From Zygnema cylindricum (taxonomy: Eukaryota > Streptophyta > Zygnematophyceae > Zygnematales > Zygnemataceae), in assembly GCA_037447655.1 (NCBI GenBank), contig JBBHKE010000296.1:1-46573 (forward strand): DNA of 46,573 nucleotides, written 5' to 3'. A program made the position numbers and the translations under genes. The notes beneath the pieces were generated by a model that worked only from the letters and a program-made list of their open reading frames with translations, had not been told where the DNA came from and ran no database searches. Shown in pieces: positions 1-11,600 of this stretch; the first letter of the stretch is position 1; every line of letters starts with the position of its first letter.

Positions 1-596
1 ACGGTATCTACCTAAACTATTGTAAGTATACCCGAATAGTTCGAGGTATGTCAGACTGAACAAATCTACACTAATAAACTAATTACCAAAAGGACAAACC
101 TATGTTGTACAAAATATTTACACCGACTTCTCCACAATCTGCGTACGTCAAAAACCAAGCTACCACTAAGTAACCACTAAAAAATTATCATTACTCAGAA
201 TCTTTACTATTCATGTTATCTGCAGCTGCGACAACTGCTTTGTCCGTACGGATCATATCAAATTATCCGCAGCTGCGTTGACTTGTTTGCATCGCAGCAG
301 CTCCATACTGACGGCGCGTATTTATCCAAAATAACTACAACTGCGTTGTCCTGTCTGCGTCGCAACTACGCCGTACCGGCGGTGCCTATTTCAACATTCT
401 GTTTACTCCACATCGGATCGCTTTGCGATGCGCCGTCCATTTGTCAATGCTTGTTCACGCCTCTCAATAAGTCTTATACATCACTTAAATTAGATCCGTT
501 CGTTCGCTCCCCTAATCCATGAATCCATTTAAACCTCCACATTAAATTCTATTGCGCACGAACTGTCGAGTACGCACGAAACAAACTTTCAAAACA
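1..596 (-). repeat. 3' LTR (partial) of a minus-strand LTR retrotransposon
   Basis: These 596 bases align without net length change to 3934-4529, so they form a direct-repeat pair. The inner border reads TGTTTTGAAAG on the minus strand and is preceded there by a purine-rich tract, which marks this as the 3' LTR of an element read right to left. The outer part of this LTR (about 500 bases) lies beyond the left edge of the window, so the outer target duplication cannot be checked. Confidence 0.85.
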
Positions 597-613
597 ACTC
601 TCCCCCAAAAATT
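597..613 (-). other. Polypurine tract beside the 3' LTR
   Basis: On the minus strand the bases directly before the LTR start read AAATTTTTGGGGGAGAGT. A purine run ending at a TG LTR border is the usual plus-strand primer of LTR retroelements, and it fixes the orientation of the element as minus. Confidence 0.7.
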
Positions 614-629
614 TAGTTTCATGCACCCA

Positions 630-752
630 GAATACAATATGCAGCGTGAAATGGTATGTTGTTATGCTGCGCTAGTTTGCCATCGCAGCCGTGTTTGAAT
701 ACAATATGGAGCGTGCATTGCTATGCTGCGCTACTTTGACATCGGAGCCGTA
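630..752. repeat. Two-copy tandem repeat of about 65 bp
   Basis: A unit beginning GAATACAATATG and ending near GCAGCCGT occurs at about 630-692 and again, diverged, at about 697-752. Both carry the word TATGCTGCGCTA. It lies in the non-coding part of the LTR element between gag and the 3' LTR. Confidence 0.6.
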
Positions 753-899
753 GTAGCTGCTCCATTCTACTCTCAACTTCCCCCTCGCAGCCTCATCTAC
801 CGAGGACTAAAGTTTTCAAAACAACACTCCCCTAAAGCTTTAGAATCAGTACTTCATTCTGTTTGTAGACATTTAGACTCCAATGGACGTTCATACAAA

Positions 900-1850
900 A
901 GGCAAGGATGTATATAATATTCAAAATTTGAAAAAAAATTCACTCACAACCTCCACTGCTTAACATTCAAAACTTTCACAAACAATCACAACATTATTGC
1001 TTTTGTTGACGTCACCACAGCTCTTGCTGCTTCCTTCCATGTCTTCCATCCTTCGACTTCCTTAACTACCCCCTTGGAAAATTCGTTTTTCTTGAATGCA
1101 CATTGTTTTGCTGCCTTTTTGTACCCCTTTTGTTTTGGTTTTCAGTGCACATTCTACCTATTCATACATAATTAATAACATCTTGTAACAGCTCGCCCTA
1201 TGCCATGAATGGCCAACCTGTCCTTTTACTAATGCTATAACACCTCTCTAGTAAACCCGAATTTCCACTCGTATTTGTCACACTGCCATGTTATCATATT
1301 TGTCAAAAATCAATCTTCTACACACTTTCATAAAACAATTGTTGTACCTCCTCCCATATCAGACATTTCCATGCCATCCGCTGCGCTGCTATGCTCCGTC
1401 GCTGCTTCGCGACGCGAAATGCTTCTGATGATCCACCACTGCTTTCACTGCATTCTTCCATGTCTCCCGAAATTTCCCTTCCTGAACAAGCCATTGCTTC
1501 TGCCACCACCTTCGTCTTCAACAATACATAAATAAAACTTTTTGTTTCTTTTCAACTAACTCAACAATGAATAACACCAAATCTAAAATCCTACCAAAAA
1601 TATTGAATGTCAAAAGTAGCTAGTGTTTATAAGACACGCATGTATTATAAGATTTTCCAAAATTAAGATTTCTCTAAATTCACGTTCTCCAAAAATGTCC
1701 TCCAGAAAATCATTTCTTCCGCTCTCTTCTCTTGATCACTTTCTGAGCATGTTTTCTTCTGCCCTTGATTATTTGAATATTGCATCTTCTCTTTGTTTTC
1801 TTCATGATTTTTTGTCTTTTCTGAAAGTCTACATTTCTGTCACAGTTTTC
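900..1850. other. Non-coding interior of the LTR element; no gene seen
   Basis: Pyrimidine-rich, AT-rich sequence between the 3' end of the gag region and the 3' LTR. Open frames here are short and show no protease, integrase, reverse transcriptase or RNase H motif, so the element has lost, or never had, a pol region at this position. Confidence 0.6.
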
Positions 1851-1854
1851 TACT

Positions 1855-2712
1855 CGTTTAATATCAAACATACTAATTTTCTGTTTTACCTTTATGTTTT
1901 TCTCCATAGATTTGCTACTCCCATTAACAACATTCATCTGAGAAATTTTAATTTTTATTCTTCTTCTTTTCAACTGCACTCTTTTCTTCCTATTTTCCTT
2001 TCCTATATTTCTATCTTTTGCATTCCTATTACATTTTTAACTCCCACAAACTTCTTTTCTCACTCCAATTTTTTGAACAATTTTTCTTTGTTCTTCTCCT
2101 AGTTCACCAATTTCCACATCCACTTTATATCTAGTTTTTGCTTCTAAGTGTCCATCTGTTCCTTCAACTCCTCCTACTTCAGTTAACAAACTCTCTTGTA
2201 AGCAATTTTCACTCACCGATTTGTCATTTGATAAGGTCACAAAAATCGTGTCCTTCTCTCTTTCGTCCTTCAGCACACTATCTTCAGTGACATAAATCCT
2301 TCCACCTGTTTCCACATAATACACCTCATTTCTCATTCCAATTTTCTTCATATCTTTGCCCGGTTCTTCTCTAAAAACTGAGTTTAATTTATTAGTTTTT
2401 ATGTTTAAGTATTTTCCCGCTTCCACTTCTAAGTGACCTTCACTTCCTCTATTTTTTCTTACTTCAATAAACTCTTCCTCTTGTTAACTTTTTATTACTC
2501 ACCAATCTGTCGTCGGGAAAAGGGACAAACACCAAAGCTTTTTCTGTCACCTCCTTCTTCACTACATTTCGAACAACACAGAAGGTCGGTAAATAAATAA
2601 ATTCGTCAACACACGGAGTATGCCTTTTGTCATCTGTCGAGTCTTGTCTCTCACTCACGAAAGCATTTGATCCCCTTCTTGTTGGGGTTGGAACTAGGTT
2701 GTTGTCCCATCT
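1855..2712 (-). repeat. Diverged tandem repeats of about 285 bp downstream of gag
   Basis: The minus-strand sequence downstream of the gag zinc-knuckle region is built of about two to three diverged copies. CTTCTAAGTG recurs at about 2141 and 2426, CTCACC followed by GAT/AAT CTGTC-like words recurs about 285 bases apart, and TTTCTCA-TCCAATTTT recurs at about 2056 and 2330. Translated on the minus strand the copies give related lysine/glutamate-rich frames broken by stops. I do not recognise a domain in them. Confidence 0.5.
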
Positions 2713-2721
2713 ATCTCTGAA

Positions 2722-3413
2722 ATTCCCTGTAACACATGCACTTTTATACGATGGACATATCCTGAAGATATGTCCTAAATCATTAAAGTAAAAACAATTC
2801 TTAGGCCGATCTCCGAACTCACTATTACCTTTAATATAGAAACAGAGACTTAGATTCCTTTATATTCCTTTCACTTGATAAAACCCTTCTATTAGCCTCT
2901 TCATCTAGAACAACTCGTCTAGCTACAGTTAAGCTCCAATCCTTTTTATCAATTAAATTCAATCGATCTAGTGCACTGTTATATTCTTTAGGTAGATTTC
3001 TCGTTAACAATATAGCTTGTTGAGCATTTGTAAACTTTCCTCCTGCCAAATTATTTTCTGCAAATAATACTTGTAAGTCAATACAGTGTTTCTCCATACT
3101 ACCGCCTACATATTTGTGTTCAACTATTTTGGTAACACTACTAAGCCAATGATATAGCGACGTCGTTCCATACATACATTCTAAGCACTTCTATAATTTA
3201 GCTGCCCTTTTAAATTTTAGGCATGACATTACTAAATCCTCAGTCAAGGAGTTCTTGATGACCCTTAGACACTCATGACTTTTCTTTTCCATCGAATTGA
3301 TGTTTCGGCCAAGGTACAGTCCACCTCATCCATTAGCTTTATCATCTCGAAGTAGCTCTCGAGCCCACACTTCCATTAGTAAAATTTTGATCCATCAAAT
3401 ATAGGTAGCCATG
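2722..3413 (-). pseudogene. Copia-type gag (UBN2-like capsid plus broken zinc knuckle)
   Basis: Minus-strand frames give a Copia-type gag. Near the start is a PIFDGSKFY-type segment (compare FDGTNY in Copia gag). A longer open stretch at 2831-3175 follows with capsid-type words such as LPKEYNSALDRL. The nucleocapsid segment at about 2760-2815 reads CFYFNDLGHIFRIC, which matches the CX2CX4HX4C zinc knuckle except that the second Cys is Phe. Stops and frame breaks at about 3190-3370 and the lost zinc ligand show that it is dead. No pol genes follow. Confidence 0.75.
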
Positions 3414-3431
3414 GGTGTGGGTCCCATAACT

Positions 3432-4529
3432 TGTTGTCCATAGCCTATTTCAGCCATGGACTACTCTTGGAAGCACCACTGACTACCCCTCAAAGAGTTA
3501 TGTTTCAGACAGCACATATTACTTCAAAATAAATAAAATCTCCTCAAACTGCACTAATAGGCATTATACTATAGACACTGTAACATCCCAAAGGTACAGC
3601 CAAATCCACCGTGGAATCTAGAAGATATAAGCTCTAGGTTTTACAAAAACAACTTATAGCTTCACAAACTAACCACTTAGACCTCTTACAAAATCTTACA
3701 AAAATAACGGAATAAAATAAAATTGCACAAACATATAGATGAAATATCATAGAATATCTTCACAAAGTTTCACATGAAAACACCAAAAAGGGTGACCACA
3801 CTAACAGGTCAAAGATGCTGAAAACAGTTTGCCATTGCTTTGATAAACTTGACTGTGATACTCAAAATATTCTTAGTCCTACAAGTTATACTCAAAGAGT
3901 TCACTACCGATTGTACGGAGGCATACCAGCCGTACGGTATCTACCTAAACTATTGTAAGTATACCCGAATAGTTCGAGGTATGTCAGACTGAACAAATCT
4001 ACACTAATAAACTAATTACCAAAAGGACAAACCTATGTTGTACAAAATATTTACACCGACATCTCCACAATCTTCGTACGTCAAAAACCAAGCTACCACT
4101 AAGTAACCACTAAACAATTATCATTACTCAGAATCTTTACTATTCATATTATCCGCTGCTGCGACAGATGCTTTGTCCGTACGGATCATATCAAATTATC
4201 CGCAGCTGCGTTGACTTGTCTGCATCGCAGCTGCTCCATACCGACGGAGCGTATTTATCCAAAATAACTGCATCTGCGTTGTCATGTTTGTGCGCAGCAG
4301 CGCCGTACCGGCGGTGCCTATTTTAACATTTCATTTACTCCATATCGAACCGCTTCGCGATCCGCCGTCCATTTGTCAATGCTTGTTCATGCCACTCAAT
4401 AAGTCTTTTACATCACTTAAATTATATCCGTTTGTTCGCTCCCCCAATCCATGAATACATTCAAACCTCCACATTAAATTCTATTGCGCACGAACTGTCG
4501 TGTACGCACGAAACAAACATTTCAAAACA
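3432..4529 (-). repeat. 5' LTR of the minus-strand gag element, about 1.1 kb
   Basis: The right part (3934-4529) duplicates 1-596. On the minus strand the LTR runs from TGTTTTGAAA to ATGGACAACA, giving TG..CA ends with a short terminal inverted repeat. The left border is supported by a second copy of the same border at 6660. The sequence just inside (3413-3431, minus strand AGTTATGGGACC) matches the plant initiator-Met tRNA primer site at only about 7 of 12 bases, so the primer site is either decayed or of another type. Confidence 0.75.
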
Positions 4530-6659
4530 ATAATTATAAGCAACACCTGTTTGACGACAACCTTGAAAACAAGTAGGAAGTCCCCCAAAGCTATTGTTAT
4601 TTAACATTTTACATAGTATTTATATCATGAGGTTTTTTTTTTAAATTTCTAGTGGTCACGTGGCGTAAGTTGAATCCTGATAATGTTGAACCTTTCCATG
4701 CAACGTATCCATCAGTTGATTCATTTTCAAAACTGACTTTTGAAATTAGCCCAATAGATCAAAATTTTAAAGCCTCTACTAGATAGACAGCAAAAAATGG
4801 TAATTTGATGGCTTTTTTCAATGAATTGGCAAGTAGCATTTGTAGGATTTTGACAATTTTTGATCGGAATCAAAATTTGAACTTCTAAATCATTGCAAAC
4901 AACTTGGACATGAAAACTTTTTGACCCTAATGGGGCTGAGCCCTAATATTGCTATTGGTTAAGAAACTTGAGGCCTAACATGTCTTCTATAATCCTCTGT
5001 CATTTCTACTCGAACCTTTTTGGAGACAAAACAGTGATTGCTTCTTTTACGTACAAAACGCTATAAAGTTTTGTACACTACATAACGGTATTGTCCAGAC
5101 TGCAGATTCATTGCCCGTGTAAATTTCTTGGCAACAACAAAAGCTTTTCATTTTTTCTGTCTATACACTTTAAGGTTTTAAGCAATGAGCGCGAAATGGT
5201 GTGCTTGTGAAGTGACTTAGTACATATAATTCAAAGGTAAACATACATGCGGAAAGCGACAAAAAACAATCATGGATAAAATTTGTACGTGGCATGGTGT
5301 CGACGTCCTAGGTAAACAAAGGTATACGAACTAGTGTAGATGAATCACACCTATATTTTATCCCTTTGCTCAACAATAAAGAGTTACCAAACACATAAGT
5401 TGCTTGTATATTACGCCCCAAAAATAATGAACATGCGCATTGAACGAATGCACTGTTTATTCAATGTGTTGGCCTACTTTGACTTTGTAATAAAATAAAA
5501 AATATAACAACATTTAATGAAAAATACTACCACAACATATTAAAAATTAACTCAAATATTTACGTTAATATAAATTATGTTTAGTTATCGTTAAATACTC
5601 TAATTCTTACAATTTAAAATAGTGTAAAGTATGAAATCTGTTGCTCCATACAAAAATTGCTCATTAATTAGTACATTAGTACATAATAAGTGAGAGATAA
5701 AGAAGTCGCCACGTGAAATTGAGTGTGTCGCCATGGAAAAGTACACTAAGATTCTATGCCCGTCATAAAGACAAAATAAAATTGCATGAACCTGTTGTCA
5801 CAAGTTCAACCGTGAAATACGTGAACACAGACTATTTTTGCTACAATATGGTAACGTCTATCCAAATTAATGTTAGGTGTATAAATTAGCGTTATTTTTT
5901 TTTTGGTGTTTGGGCGTTGAACCCAAAATGGAGTTAATTAACAATAATTTTTACTTTACATTATTTTTTTTTAACTTTGATAATGATTCACTATGCACTT
6001 TCAACCATTTTTTTTAAATATTATGTATTATGCTCATCAATGAATGAACTTGCACGTTAATTTGACGCACTAAATGCAACGACAAAGTCCCCGTGTGACG
6101 AGAAGAGCGGGAGATTGCAGTTGCCTACATTTATACAAAAGGAGGACAAAATGATTTTACCGTAACTTAAGTATTGAAAACCCATAAAGCTCGTTAAATG
6201 ATGTACGACGTTTGACAATGCCAATTAGAGTTTTAATTTTTATTAAAAAAATGTCTCCAACCATCCAATTATGAAATAATTGCTTGCGATATCCATCGAC
6301 GTTCGAATGTAGAAAGATTAATCACGCCATGAATCCATCAAGCGCCACAAAAATCGTACGGACACATTAATTCGAAGTGATATCTTTCAAAATCCTCCAT
6401 TAAGTGATATCTTTCTAAATCCTCCATTGGGTCATGCTAGTGAATAACCTTTCATTTACGTTCGTGGTTCAATTGGGAGGTTTATGTAATTGTACACATA
6501 GCATTATTGGCTGTAATATTCAGAATTAGCGCAATCGAGTAATGTTTTTAAAGCTATGTGTCCTTTTTTTTGTGGTACCACGTAAGTAGAAGATCTTACA
6601 TCGAAAATTATCAATCGATCAATTACAATGTAAAATCGTCTTTCGTACTATATCATTGT
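4530..6659. other. AT-rich intergenic DNA; no gene seen
   Basis: No open frame of convincing length or composition and no recognisable family motif on either strand. A two-copy repeat of about 27 bases built on AAGTGATATCTTTC occurs at about 6378-6431. Confidence 0.6.
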
Positions 6660-7078
6660 TGTTGTCCATAGCCTATTTCAGCCATGGATTACTCACGGAA
6701 GACACCCACAATCTACCCCAAAAACACCTTTGTTTCACACAGCACAGATCCACAATAAATAAAACTAGTTCAAACTGCGCGGTATGTACTAGACACTATA
6801 ACCATCCAAAATTACAGCCGCATCCACAAAGGAATCCAAAAGATATGAGCTCCAGAGTTTCCCAAAAACAGCTGACAGCTTATCAAACTAACCAAGTAGA
6901 CTTCTCACATAGTTCTAGTGAATTGACAAAAAATAATGAAAATACAAAAAAATTAGTTTCTAAGTCATCAAACATAACCACAAAGTTTCATACAAAAACA
7001 TCAATAAGGGTGATCACAACATCAGGTCAAAGTTGCAGTCAAACAGTCTGCCATTACTTTTGCGTGGTTCACACTTGA
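6660..7078 (-). repeat. Stray LTR fragment of the same retroelement family
   Basis: Starts with the same border (TGTTGTCCATAGCC) as the LTR at 3432 and stays alignable for about 400 bases (3432 to about 3850), with substitutions and small indels. The other two thirds of the LTR are missing. It is an old truncated copy in the same orientation. Confidence 0.75.
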
Positions 7079-7803
7079 AAAATGGGAAAACGGTATGGTA
7101 TGAAAACGGTACTTTTTTTTGTCCGCCGTGAACTGGCACGTGACGCTAGCCTACGTCAACTAGCGTGTCGTGATATGAGCCACTTATCCGTACGAAAAGG
7201 AAACGCTTTGCGGACATGATATGTACGAAGCGTTCCAAATCAAAATGTACTGCCACGCAAGCGTTTGTACAGACCGAAAATAACCCCGGATGAACTTAGA
7301 ACATCCCCAAAAAAAAAACCCTCGGGCGCCCGAAAGAAAAAGAACAACAAAGGACCAAACGGACACCTCACACGAATCATCGTTTCCTTTCACTTTCAGC
7401 GTCCCAGAAATTAGTGTGCCTATCGATGCTTAGTCAGCATAGTTCATATAAGTCCAACCGACTGTTATCCTACGGTATGAAGCACCTGAGTGCGTACGGC
7501 GTGCTTCGTCACTTGTGGTCCCGCGCGAATCGCGTCTGTCGACACGATTCGAATCAACGTTCCATAATGAATTCGTACAGTACATTTACCGGATGTCCGG
7601 TTCAAACTTCGTCCGTCCGGTCTGCGAATCCGCTCGTTCGACATTCGACACGTGTATGTGAGTGTTGGCGCCATTCCGAAATACCTGCAAAGTCCACATA
7701 TGCCGAAGCGTGTCCCTGTAGAAGTACGGTACACTCTATTGTCCTTATACTACTGTAACACTATTAGGGGTCGGTACTGAAGTGTTTTATACTCAAAAAT
7801 ATT
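7079..7803. other. GC-richer unique stretch; no gene recognised
   Basis: Overlapping open frames exist on both strands (for example 7414-7758 plus and 7465-7734 minus) because stops are rare in this GC-richer patch. Neither shows a domain, repeat pattern or signal peptide that I recognise. The words GTACGG, CCGTAC and TCCGTCCG are frequent. Confidence 0.45.
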
Positions 7804-7813
7804 ATAAGTACTA

Positions 7814-8293
7814 CACCGTGAATCGCTATTAGCGTAATAAAAAATATAGCGTAATGAAACAATTAGCGTACTTTACGGTAAATTGGGTTTTTTAGGGTAC
7901 ACGATGATACTAATTTATCATCAACTCTAATTTGTAAACTGCTTTGTAAAAAATTTCGGCACATAATATGTCCACACTAAAACATGTGGATGTACCAAAC
8001 TGTTCAAATAGTACGCCGTCGCGTTTTTTTGGCATCCGGAAAATATTTACGCAATTATATATTATTATATTTTCTGTACTTTTATATATAAAAAGGTACA
8101 GAAAAATAGGAATATGACAGTCCGTACACCACACTATTTAAAAGGACACTAAATTACAATTATGAAACGTATTGAGCGGGGTACCTCAAATAACGTGCAA
8201 AAACATTTAGCGTACTTTATTCTATTTGAGAATTTGCCCCAAAAAAAGGGGTACCCCAATTAGCGTCATGTACGCTAATAGCGATTCACGGTG
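7814..8293. mobile_element. Family A MITE, copy 1 (TA-flanked, about 480 bp)
   Basis: The left end CACCGTGAATCGCTATTAGC is the inverted complement of the right end at about 8274-8293. TA flanks both ends (7812-7813 and 8294-8295). Several TTAGCGT-type subterminal repeats occur near both ends. No transposase frame is present, so it is non-autonomous. TA flanks suggest a Tc1/mariner-type element, but the superfamily is not proven. Confidence 0.75.
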
Positions 8294-8683
8294 TAGTGTT
8301 GGGTATCGGGTAAATTCATATCGCGATAATTTTGATATTCGATATATCGAATATCGATCGAGCAGACTCCTCGATATATCGTACCGGGACCAACATAAAC
8401 CATCGCGATACATATCGCAAAAAATGGGTGTCCGTACAAATAAAGTACAAAAATTCGTACAGAAAATTGTACATAACCCCGTCCTCCCCACTGTGCGTAC
8501 GCTACAGGGGGGGGGGGGGGGGGGGGGGGGGGTTTGAGAAAAAAATCGGGAAGAAAAAATAAATCGCATAAATATCCGGGTATTTAGGTTCTAGGTACGT
8601 GGATTCGATATATCGATTATCGGACACCTAAAATTCGATATATATATCGAATATCGGCAATAGGTCCTCGATACCCAACACTA
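8294..8683. mobile_element. Family B hAT-like MITE, copy 1 (390 bp)
   Basis: The ends are TAGTGTTGGGTATCG and CGATACCCAACACTA. The end TAGTG fits the YARNG start typical of hAT elements. The interior holds many palindromic CGATATATCG words, and a run of 26 G lies at 8507-8532. There is no coding capacity beyond short frames. Confidence 0.75.
8507..8532 (+). repeat. Homopolymer G26
   Basis: A run of 26 uninterrupted G inside family B copy 1. It may vary in length between individuals, and its length may be an assembly estimate. Confidence 0.9.
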
Positions 8684-8691
8684 CTAAGTAC

Positions 8692-11600
8692 TAATCCCTC
8701 TCTCACTGACCTATTTATTGAGTACTAAAGCTTTCAATTCACAACAGTTGTAACACTGGAACCCCCTTTTCTTCGCAAACACTTTGTCGTTTTTATTGCG
8801 TGCTTTTCTAACCTTTGCTTTTCAAAATGAAAAACCGAAGAGAGGGAAACCACAAAGGTTAATGGAAGACAAAAGGATCCGTGATGACACGATCTCGTCA
8901 TCCATGAAACGAAACAAAGACGTTTCGTAGAAGTAATATTTTGATCAATATGCCACTAGGTCATACCATTAAACTACAAACCGTTCTCGCCTGCATACAT
9001 TATTTTGGTTTATATCACATATTATTGTGCGCACGTTTTGAAAATCGTGAAAGGTTTTTCAAGTGTAGAGGTTGAGGTAAGATTTAAACGAACTGGGTAA
9101 ATATAAGATACATACAAATAGGATTAATGTAAGTTTTGTTGTGCATACTAATCATTGTCGTAATCGTGATGTAATGTTTTAAAACCAAAATTGTTCCACA
9201 AAAGTCAATGGAATGCAAAGGGAAAAAGAGAGGATATCCACTGGTAGTGATTTTTTAAGGCTTAAGATAAATTCACATTCACTAAGTTTTACATTCCAAT
9301 GCGACGTTGGCATCGCCCGTCAGGCTTGAATACTATCTTAATTTTTCATGTGTACGGATTGGCCGTGGTTAATTTGTGCCTAAAAAATGACGTTAATCAA
9401 AAATTGGATGTACTAAAAAAAACTCAAATAGTTACTTTTTAAGCTTGGGCCTTCTGGAGAACTCGATATACTTTCCATAAACATGTTTTCCAAAAAAAAA
9501 AAAGCAAAAAAACATAATGGTTCGAAAATATACCGCATACAATAAACTACACGGTGGATCTCATTAGTGTCAGTAAATTATCAGTGTAAGAAAATATAGT
9601 CTTATCAACTTTATTTTGGGTTGAATAGGTCTATGCCAACAAAACATTAAAATTAAATTATACATCTAACACTAATTTGTATACACATTCTATAGCGTAA
9701 CCCCTATAACATGCGTTCGCCTAGTCGACGTTTAAACATGTGGGAACACTTTCGCGTGATTTTCCTCGCCTTTATTAGGATTAACAAAATCTGAGTGCAC
9801 TTTTCGTGTCAACGCTTCTTAATTTCCTCGACACCATTTTTTGGCACTTTTCTGTTCGTTTTTACGAGATTACGTGCTATTTTAGTATGGATTGACACAT
9901 TTAGTAGAACGCACTATTTCAAAACTGTCTAAATTAAAGTAATGTGCATTAATTAAACCGTACTTATTTTATCGTAAAGGAAAAAATAGCATTATCAACG
10001 CTATTTTAGATTCAAGTTCTTAGTGTCGAGTGCGTTTTTGGAACAAAGAGAATATCATTATGTGATTATAATTAAGCATAAAACCAGATAAGTGGATAAG
10101 GGTTTTTCGAAAAGAATTCATAAATCACATAGAAACAAATAAAACCGTAGTTAAGTTTGACCATTAAACAAATGAAAGTTGCTAAAGATCTTAGTAGAAT
10201 CACATTCGTCGAATAAACAATTGAACTGATTGTTGTAATAGAGAAGTGGATGAAAAAGTGTAATAGAAGATTCCAAAGTACTTGGCAAAGCGAGACATGC
10301 ATAAAGGTTGAAAGAATCTTTCTATAGAATGAAACTAGCACAAAAAACTTTGTATATTCGTCTTTACGAGATATTGTTGGGTTTTGGATTAGTTCGCACA
10401 ATTTCAAATTAAGTTTTTATTTAAAATGAATAATTGTAAATCATAGTATATCTTATATGTTTGTGGGTAAATTTATTACGATGTCATGTATTTTCAAGGT
10501 TTTTGAAGAAAAAAAACATTTTTTTAGCAGATTCTTCAAGCGATAAAATTTGGATAGGATAAGTATATTATTTGAACAATATTGTAACAAGATAAGTTTG
10601 GTTTCTTGAAAATTAATCATAAAAAATAATTTAAAGACGTCTTAGCCAGGTTTTTTTTATGGTGTATGCTCAGCCTTCGGATATACCTTTAGATCGTAAA
10701 CTTTAGCTGATTATAGCAGAAATTTAATAAATAATGAGAAGATACTGGTTGTTTGGTGTACCTTCGTGTTGGCACTAAACCATTTTTTTTTGTACCTGCA
10801 AGCATATTGAGCAGATATTGTCAACCATCTAGAAATTGTCATTGGGAGAGTGTCAAAAAGATCTTTAGAAATTCGGTTAAAACTTTGAAATATAGTTTAG
10901 TTTGTTAAGCAAATTTGAAAATGAATTGTTTTGGATAATGTGATACCGATTGGTTCAAGTTTTTGACACGAGAAAGTCAATCTGGCTATGCTTTTATGTT
11001 TGGCTATGCTTTTATGTTTAGTGAAGCTGGGATTTCATGAAGCTCCAAACTTCATTATGTAGTGGATAGTTTTACGAAAACCGAATTCATGCGTGCCTGC
11101 CAGTTCAGTTTGCTTGAAATATTGAGTGAAATACGAGTTTTATATCAGTGTATGTAGTTGCTTTTGGGTAGGATCTCAAACATTCTATGTGTTAAAATTC
11201 GTGTGTTTTATTAAAAAACAAAACGCATTTAGATAAAGTGCCATTTTGTAAGAGATTTATTGAATGTTGGGGAGATTTTTTCATTTTTGTGCCTACTTGT
11301 AAAGAGGTGGCAAACATGAATGCTACGACATGACATTGTAAGAATCTTGTTTAGTGTTGAATTATTCACACATGGTTATATTCGTGTGATGAATCTTAGA
11401 AGCGGTTTTGTTTGATTGATGTTTTGTACACACCTCTTTGTACTAGATGTACGTTAAATTGTTTCGTGCACCTTAAAGTTGTTTTTGTGTCCATTCGTGA
11501 ATTTACGAAGATATCTCTGTGTCAGGGTCCAAAAAGATATCATAATTTCGTGAGATAAATTTTGTGAGAAAATCTATCGAGTAGAATAAGTGTTTTGACG

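Larger units (their letters stand above)
7804..8691. mobile_element. Composite MITE 1: family A inserted in the end of a family B hAT-like MITE
   Basis: The whole unit is flanked by an 8-base direct repeat with one mismatch (ATAAGTAC at 7804-7811, CTAAGTAC at 8684-8691). Inside, family A (7814-8293) is bordered by TA on both sides and is followed directly by the family B end GTGTTGGGTATCGG. The simplest reading is that B inserted first, making the 8-base duplication, and A then inserted into B's terminal TA, duplicating TA. Confidence 0.75.

Noticed and set aside
1623-2102. 159-residue plus-strand Phe/Ser/Leu-rich ORF
   Set aside because: It is the complement of the K/E-rich tail of the gag region; composition explains it.
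7812-8683. Reading composite MITE 1 as one CACTA-type element because CACTA appears at a junction
   Set aside because: The CACTA word arises from the family B end; outer ends are not CACTA and the flanking duplication is 8 bases, not 3.
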